A stretch of 64,000 bases of DNA. Origin: Anaerolineae bacterium (lineage in GTDB: Bacteria; Chloroflexota; Anaerolineae; Aggregatilineales; Phototrophicaceae). A program made the position numbers and the translations under genes. Below the pieces are notes generated by a model. That model saw only the letters and a program-made list of their open reading frames with translations, was not told the origin of the DNA and did not search any database. Where the stretch lies: positions 62,001 to 126,000 of the forward strand of contig JABWBO010000005.1 of assembly GCA_013360465.1 (NCBI GenBank), given 5' to 3'. Below are positions 60,982 through 64,000 of the stretch, piece after piece (position 1 is the stretch's first letter; each line of letters opens with the position of its first letter).

Positions 60982-61806
60982 ATGAGCGAGCGACGACCGC
61001 GCGGCGAAGAACGTTACCCCCCTCTGCCCGATGAAACGCAGGGCGCTCCTCAGGGGCGTCCTGCGCCGCGCCGGCGCGCCAACCGCCCGATTGACCCGAA
61101 TCGGGCGGCGAAGAGCAGGACATACAACGTCGTGGCGGCGTTCTTCTTCGCGGCGACCGTGCTGGCGCTGGCGGTCATCCTCTTCCTCTGGAACAACTAC
61201 AATTCACCGCTCAACCCGCTGGCTCCGCCGACTCCGCTGCCGATTGTTGTGACGGCGACCTACACGGCGACCTTCACCGTGACGCCGGAACCAACGCAGC
61301 CGCCGAGCCAGACGCCCACGCCCTCGGTCGCGCCGACGCTCACGCCTTCGCTCACCTTCACCCCGATCCTTTTGGAAGGATTCATCACGCCTCAGGGGAC
61401 GCTCGCGCCCGGCATTACGCCCGGCGCAGCGGCAGGCGGCGATTTCCCTTATACCCTGCGCGGCGCGGTGGTCTATCGCACCAATCCCGACGCGCGCGGC
61501 GGCTGCCGCTGGTCGAGCATTGGCGGCACGGTGCTGAGCTACGAAGGCAGTCCGGTCAACGGTTTCGCGGTGCGCATCGTCGGCGACGGGATCGATGAGA
61601 CCGTCACGACCGGAAGCGCTGCCGGTTTCGGTCCCGGCGGCTTCGAGCTTCAGCTGGGCAGCGACTCCCGCGACGCGACCTATGCGGCGCAGCTCTTCGA
61701 CGCGCAGGGCGTTCCGGTCAGCGCCGTCTACAGCGTGACAACGCGCGCCGACTGCGCCTTCAACATCGCCGCGCTGCCCTTTGTCGAGGTCGCGCCTTCG
61801 CCCTGA
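60982..61806 (+). CDS. Membrane-anchored protein with Pro/Thr stalk, second of pair
   Basis: A 274-residue paralog of the preceding gene. A charged cytoplasmic N-terminus of about 45 residues (basic, Pro-rich) precedes a membrane helix (VVAAFFFAATVLALAVILFL), then a Pro/Thr stalk (75-150) and a C-terminal domain with GCRWSSIGGTVLS, FAVRIVGDGIDE and DCAFN, matching the first paralog's domain position by position. It is 12 bases from the upstream gene. Function unknown; likely a surface protein acting with its twin. Confidence 0.72.
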   Translation: MSERRPRGEERYPPLPDETQGAPQGRPAPRRRANRPIDPNRAAKSRTYNVVAAFFFAATVLALAVILFLWNNYNSPLNPLAPPTPLPIVVTATYTATFTVTPEPTQPPSQTPTPSVAPTLTPSLTFTPILLEGFITPQGTLAPGITPGAAAGGDFPYTLRGAVVYRTNPDARGGCRWSSIGGTVLSYEGSPVNGFAVRIVGDGIDETVTTGSAAGFGPGGFELQLGSDSRDATYAAQLFDAQGVPVSAVYSVTTRADCAFNIAALPFVEVAPSP

Positions 61807-61828
61807 ACGCTCACGCTTCGTCTGGAAC

Positions 61829-61960
61829 CTGCTATGCACTTCTACGGCAGGAGTTCCGGCGAGCCTGGCTCGCACATCCTTTCCCGCGCGCGAGGCGAGG
61901 GGACTTGACCCCTCTGTTCTCCACTCGGCGATAACAGAGGGTGTGGAGAGGTGTCAAGAG
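61829..61960. mobile_element. Degenerate relative of the MITE-like element
   Basis: The left end CTGCTATGCACTTCTACGG matches the element at 49869 with about 25 of 29 identical bases, and an inner segment (GCGCGAGGCGAGGGGAC) also matches. The right-end inverted repeat and target duplication are not visible, so this is an old or truncated copy. It still folds: CCCTCTGTT/AACAGAGGG forms a 9-bp stem. It lies in the 226-base gap after the second stalk protein. Confidence 0.6.
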
Positions 61961-62032
61961 GTCATCACCTGGCGCTTTCGGAATCGGACAAACCATATTA
62001 AAACTATTGCAGCGTGAATATGAGGTGTTGCC

Positions 62033-62566
62033 ATGCAGATCAGTACAGAGCGCCTCACCCTCGTAGCCTGTCCACCGCAGATGGCGGAGGCGTCTGGAGC
62101 CGGAAGACGCCAGCTGGAATCCATCGCCGGGGCGCGTATCGATGCGGAATGGCTGGAAGAAGACGGACGAGGGCTGCTGAGCTACTATGCCTACCAGCTG
62201 CGCGAGGATTCTACGGCGGTGGGTTGGGGGATGTGGCTGATGATTCTGAACGCCAGCCGTCTGGTGATCGGCTCGGCGGGTTTCAAAGGCAAGCCAGACC
62301 GGCGCGGCTCTGTCGAGATCGGCTACGGCATTTCGCCGGAGTTTCGACGCACAGGGTACACTTGCGAGGCGGTGCGCGGGCTGCTTGACTGGGTGTTTCA
62401 TCAGCCGAGTGTGATGTGCGTCACCGCCGAATGCCTGCCAGAAAATCATGGCTCCAGGCGCATCCTGGAAAAAGTGGGCATGACGAATCACGGCGTGCAG
62501 GGGATGTACTTGAAGTGGTCACTGGAGAAACATGCCTACATCGCCGCGCAGGCGCGCATCGGATGA
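62033..62566 (+). CDS. GNAT-family N-acetyltransferase (RimJ-like)
   Basis: A 177-residue cytoplasmic acetyltransferase. The start LTLVACPP and the motif A region VEIGYGISPEFRRTGYTCEAV (about 103-123) match the RimJ/RimL-type GNAT fold, although the acetyl-CoA loop RxxGxG/A is RRTGYT here. A family end SRRILEKVGM follows. Such enzymes acetylate protein N-termini or small amines. GAGGTG lies 5 bases before the ATG. Its end overlaps the mutY start by 35 bases. Confidence 0.82.
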   Translation: MQISTERLTLVACPPQMAEASGAGRRQLESIAGARIDAEWLEEDGRGLLSYYAYQLREDSTAVGWGMWLMILNASRLVIGSAGFKGKPDRRGSVEIGYGISPEFRRTGYTCEAVRGLLDWVFHQPSVMCVTAECLPENHGSRRILEKVGMTNHGVQGMYLKWSLEKHAYIAAQARIG

Positions 62567-63674
62567 CTCATCCCGGCTGACCGGAGCGAAGGGACACCCC
62601 GCCATCGCACCGTTTGCCGCCGATCTCCTGGCTTGGTACGATCATCTGGGCATAGAACTGCCCTGGCGCGGCGAGCGTGACCCCTATCGCGTCTGGCTCA
62701 GCGAGATCATGCTTCAGCAGACACAGGTGGAGACGGTGAAGCCCTATTTCGCGCGTTTCCTGGCGGCTTTTCCGACGGTCGAGGCGCTCGCTGCTGCTCC
62801 GCTGGACGCCGTCCTGAAGCTGTGGGAAGGGCTGGGCTACTACAGCCGAGCGCGCAACCTGCACAGGGCGGCGCAGGTGGTCGCCCAGACGGGAGTTTTT
62901 CCCAGTACGCCCGATGCGCTGCTCAACCTGCCCGGCGTGGGGCGTTATACGGCGGGCGCTGTCGCCAGCATCGCCTTCGGGGTGCGCGCTCCGGTCCTGG
63001 ATGGCAACGTACTTCGCGTCTATGCCCGCCTGCTCGATCTGGCGGATGAGGTGACGCTGCCGGCGACCCAAGAGTATCTTTGGGAGATCGCTGAGGCGTG
63101 GCTGCCGGCGGACCGTCCCGGTGACTATAATCAGGCGGTGATGGACCTGGGACGCCTGGTCTGTACGCCGCGCAGCCCCGGCTGCACAATGTGCCCGCTG
63201 CGTCGGCACTGCCTCGCCCATGCTGCCGGCACACAGGGGGAGCGCCCGATCAAGGCGGCGAAAGCGGCAGCGCCGCACTATGACGTGACCGCTGGTCTGA
63301 TCCGGGGTGACGCCGGCGATCTGCTGATCGCCCAGCGCCCGCTGGAAGGGCTGCTCGGCGGACTGTGGGAATTCCCCGGCGGCAAAGTCGAACCCGGCGA
63401 GACGCTGCCCGAATGCCTGCGGCGCGAACTGCGTGAGGAACTGGGCATCGAAGTGGCGGTGGGCGAGTTCTTCGTCAAAGTGAAACACGCTTTCACCCAT
63501 TTCAGGATCATGCTGCATGCCTTCGAGTGCCGCCATATCGCCGGCGAGCCACAGCGGCTCGGCGTCCACGCCTTCGCCTGGGTGCGCGAAGACGATCTGG
63601 ACGCCTACAGCTTCGGCAAGGCAGACCGCCAGGTGATCGCGGCATTGAAGGCGCGCCGGAACATGTTGTTCTAG
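62532..63674 (+). CDS. mutY: A/G-specific adenine glycosylase
   Basis: A 380-residue base-excision repair glycosylase. It has the helix-hairpin-helix glycosylase core with catalytic Glu in SEIMLQQTQV (about 57) and Asp in VLDGNVLRVYAR. The iron-sulfur loop is intact: CTPRSPGCTMCPLRRHC (C-x6-C-x2-C-x5-C, about 217-233). A C-terminal MutT-like domain carries a Nudix-type stretch (GGKVEPGETLPECLRRELREE) that recognises 8-oxoguanine. It removes adenine paired with 8-oxoG. It overlaps the GNAT gene, so the two are co-expressed. Confidence 0.92.
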   Translation: MPTSPRRRASDDSSRLTGAKGHPAIAPFAADLLAWYDHLGIELPWRGERDPYRVWLSEIMLQQTQVETVKPYFARFLAAFPTVEALAAAPLDAVLKLWEGLGYYSRARNLHRAAQVVAQTGVFPSTPDALLNLPGVGRYTAGAVASIAFGVRAPVLDGNVLRVYARLLDLADEVTLPATQEYLWEIAEAWLPADRPGDYNQAVMDLGRLVCTPRSPGCTMCPLRRHCLAHAAGTQGERPIKAAKAAAPHYDVTAGLIRGDAGDLLIAQRPLEGLLGGLWEFPGGKVEPGETLPECLRRELREELGIEVAVGEFFVKVKHAFTHFRIMLHAFECRHIAGEPQRLGVHAFAWVREDDLDAYSFGKADRQVIAALKARRNMLF

Positions 63675-63687
63675 AAAGCGAGCGATC

Positions 63688-64000
63688 TTGACCTATCTTC
63701 TACTCTTTGGGGCGACGGTGTTGTGGGGCATCTGGGGCTATGCCAACAAGCTCGCCGTCAATCAGGCGCATCCGCTGCATGTCCAGTGGATGTATTCGCT
63801 GCCGCTGATCCTGCTGATTCCGCTGTGGTATCTGCTGGGGCGAAGCCAGCAGCCGGAGGTGCCGCTGACCGGCACGGCGCTGATCTGGGCGCTGGTGTCT
63901 GGGGTGGCGGCGGCGCTGGCGTTCAGCCTGATGCTCTTCGCGCTGCGTTCGGCTTCCGCGACGGCGGCGGTGGCGCTCACTTCCGCCTATCCGATCGTCA
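63688..64000 (+). CDS. EamA/DMT-family transporter (partial, runs off the window)
   Basis: The frame from TTG 63688 is open to the end of the window and gives 104 residues with three or more hydrophobic segments (YLLLFGATVLWGIWGY, LPLILLIPLWYLLG, ALIWALVSGVAAALAF). GATVLWGIWGYANK is typical of the EamA repeat of drug/metabolite transporters. The protein should be about 280 residues when complete. It starts 14 bases after mutY. Direction and substrate are unknown. Confidence 0.75.
   Translation, partial: MTYLLLFGATVLWGIWGYANKLAVNQAHPLHVQWMYSLPLILLIPLWYLLGRSQQPEVPLTGTALIWALVSGVAAALAFSLMLFALRSASATAAVALTSAYPIV

Noticed and set aside
1-64000. tRNA, rRNA, riboswitch or phage genes
   Set aside because: I looked for cloverleaf-like CCA ends, known riboswitch cores and phage structural genes in the gaps and found none I could support.

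Overview
The window is high-GC chromosomal DNA, most likely from a Chloroflexota bacterium of the Anaerolineae type. I infer this from the many lipoproteins and membrane-anchored proteins with long Pro/Thr linkers, from the gene mix, and from the absence of outer-membrane assembly genes; no rRNA or tRNA is present to test it. I saw no prophage, CRISPR array or complete transposon. The region reads as a stable core chromosome with one short non-autonomous mobile element.

Layout. 0-3 kb: end of an unknown gene, a BON-domain protein, a HEAT-repeat protein and a sugar-dehydrogenase-like lipoprotein. 3-9 kb: an SbcC/Rad50-type ATPase, a DUF4874/DUF4832 secreted protein, an SH3-like secreted protein and a lipoprotein. 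9-13.7 kb: a compact operon of a site-2 protease, biotin carboxylase (accC), a small secreted protein, a biotin carrier protein and an AhpD-like peroxidase-related protein interrupted by an in-frame TGA. 13.8-17.5 kb: two paralogous secreted proteins. 17.5-26.4 kb: a D-threonine-aldolase-type enzyme and a pectin-acetylesterase-like protein, a 1384-residue class A PBP, a PP2C phosphatase and a divergent kinase-like protein. 26.3-36 kb: an SH3/glycosidase lipoprotein, a znuABC-type zinc uptake operon with a clear promoter and operator, mscL, and several singletons including an AHSA1-PDZ-DinB fusion. 36-45 kb: FHA and vWA proteins, a PBP1C-like enzyme, two TPR proteins, an aminotransferase and a glycosyltransferase. 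45-64 kb: a propeller lipoprotein, priA, two MFS transporters, a YceD-like protein, a primary-type sigma factor, Nudix, TIM-barrel, dus, TatA/B-like, PpiC-like, two anchored paralogs, GNAT, mutY and a truncated EamA transporter.

The strongest discovery is the gene at 13108-13689. The ORF track splits it in two at a TGA, but that TGA sits exactly where the resolving redox cysteine of the AhpD family belongs (C-x-x-U). The AhpD Glu, Cys and His positions are all kept at the right spacing, and a perfect 8-bp stem-loop with G in the second loop position follows 20 nt downstream. I read it as one 193-residue selenoprotein, translationally coupled to the biotin carrier gene. Other points worth a look are a 146-bp MITE-like element with a 10-bp target duplication right after the priA stop codon, a degenerate relative near 61.8 kb, a Fur/Zur-type palindrome touching a consensus promoter before znuA, overlapping alternative hairpins between yceD and the sigma gene, leader hairpins, apparently leaderless genes, and multidomain proteins with unassigned modules.
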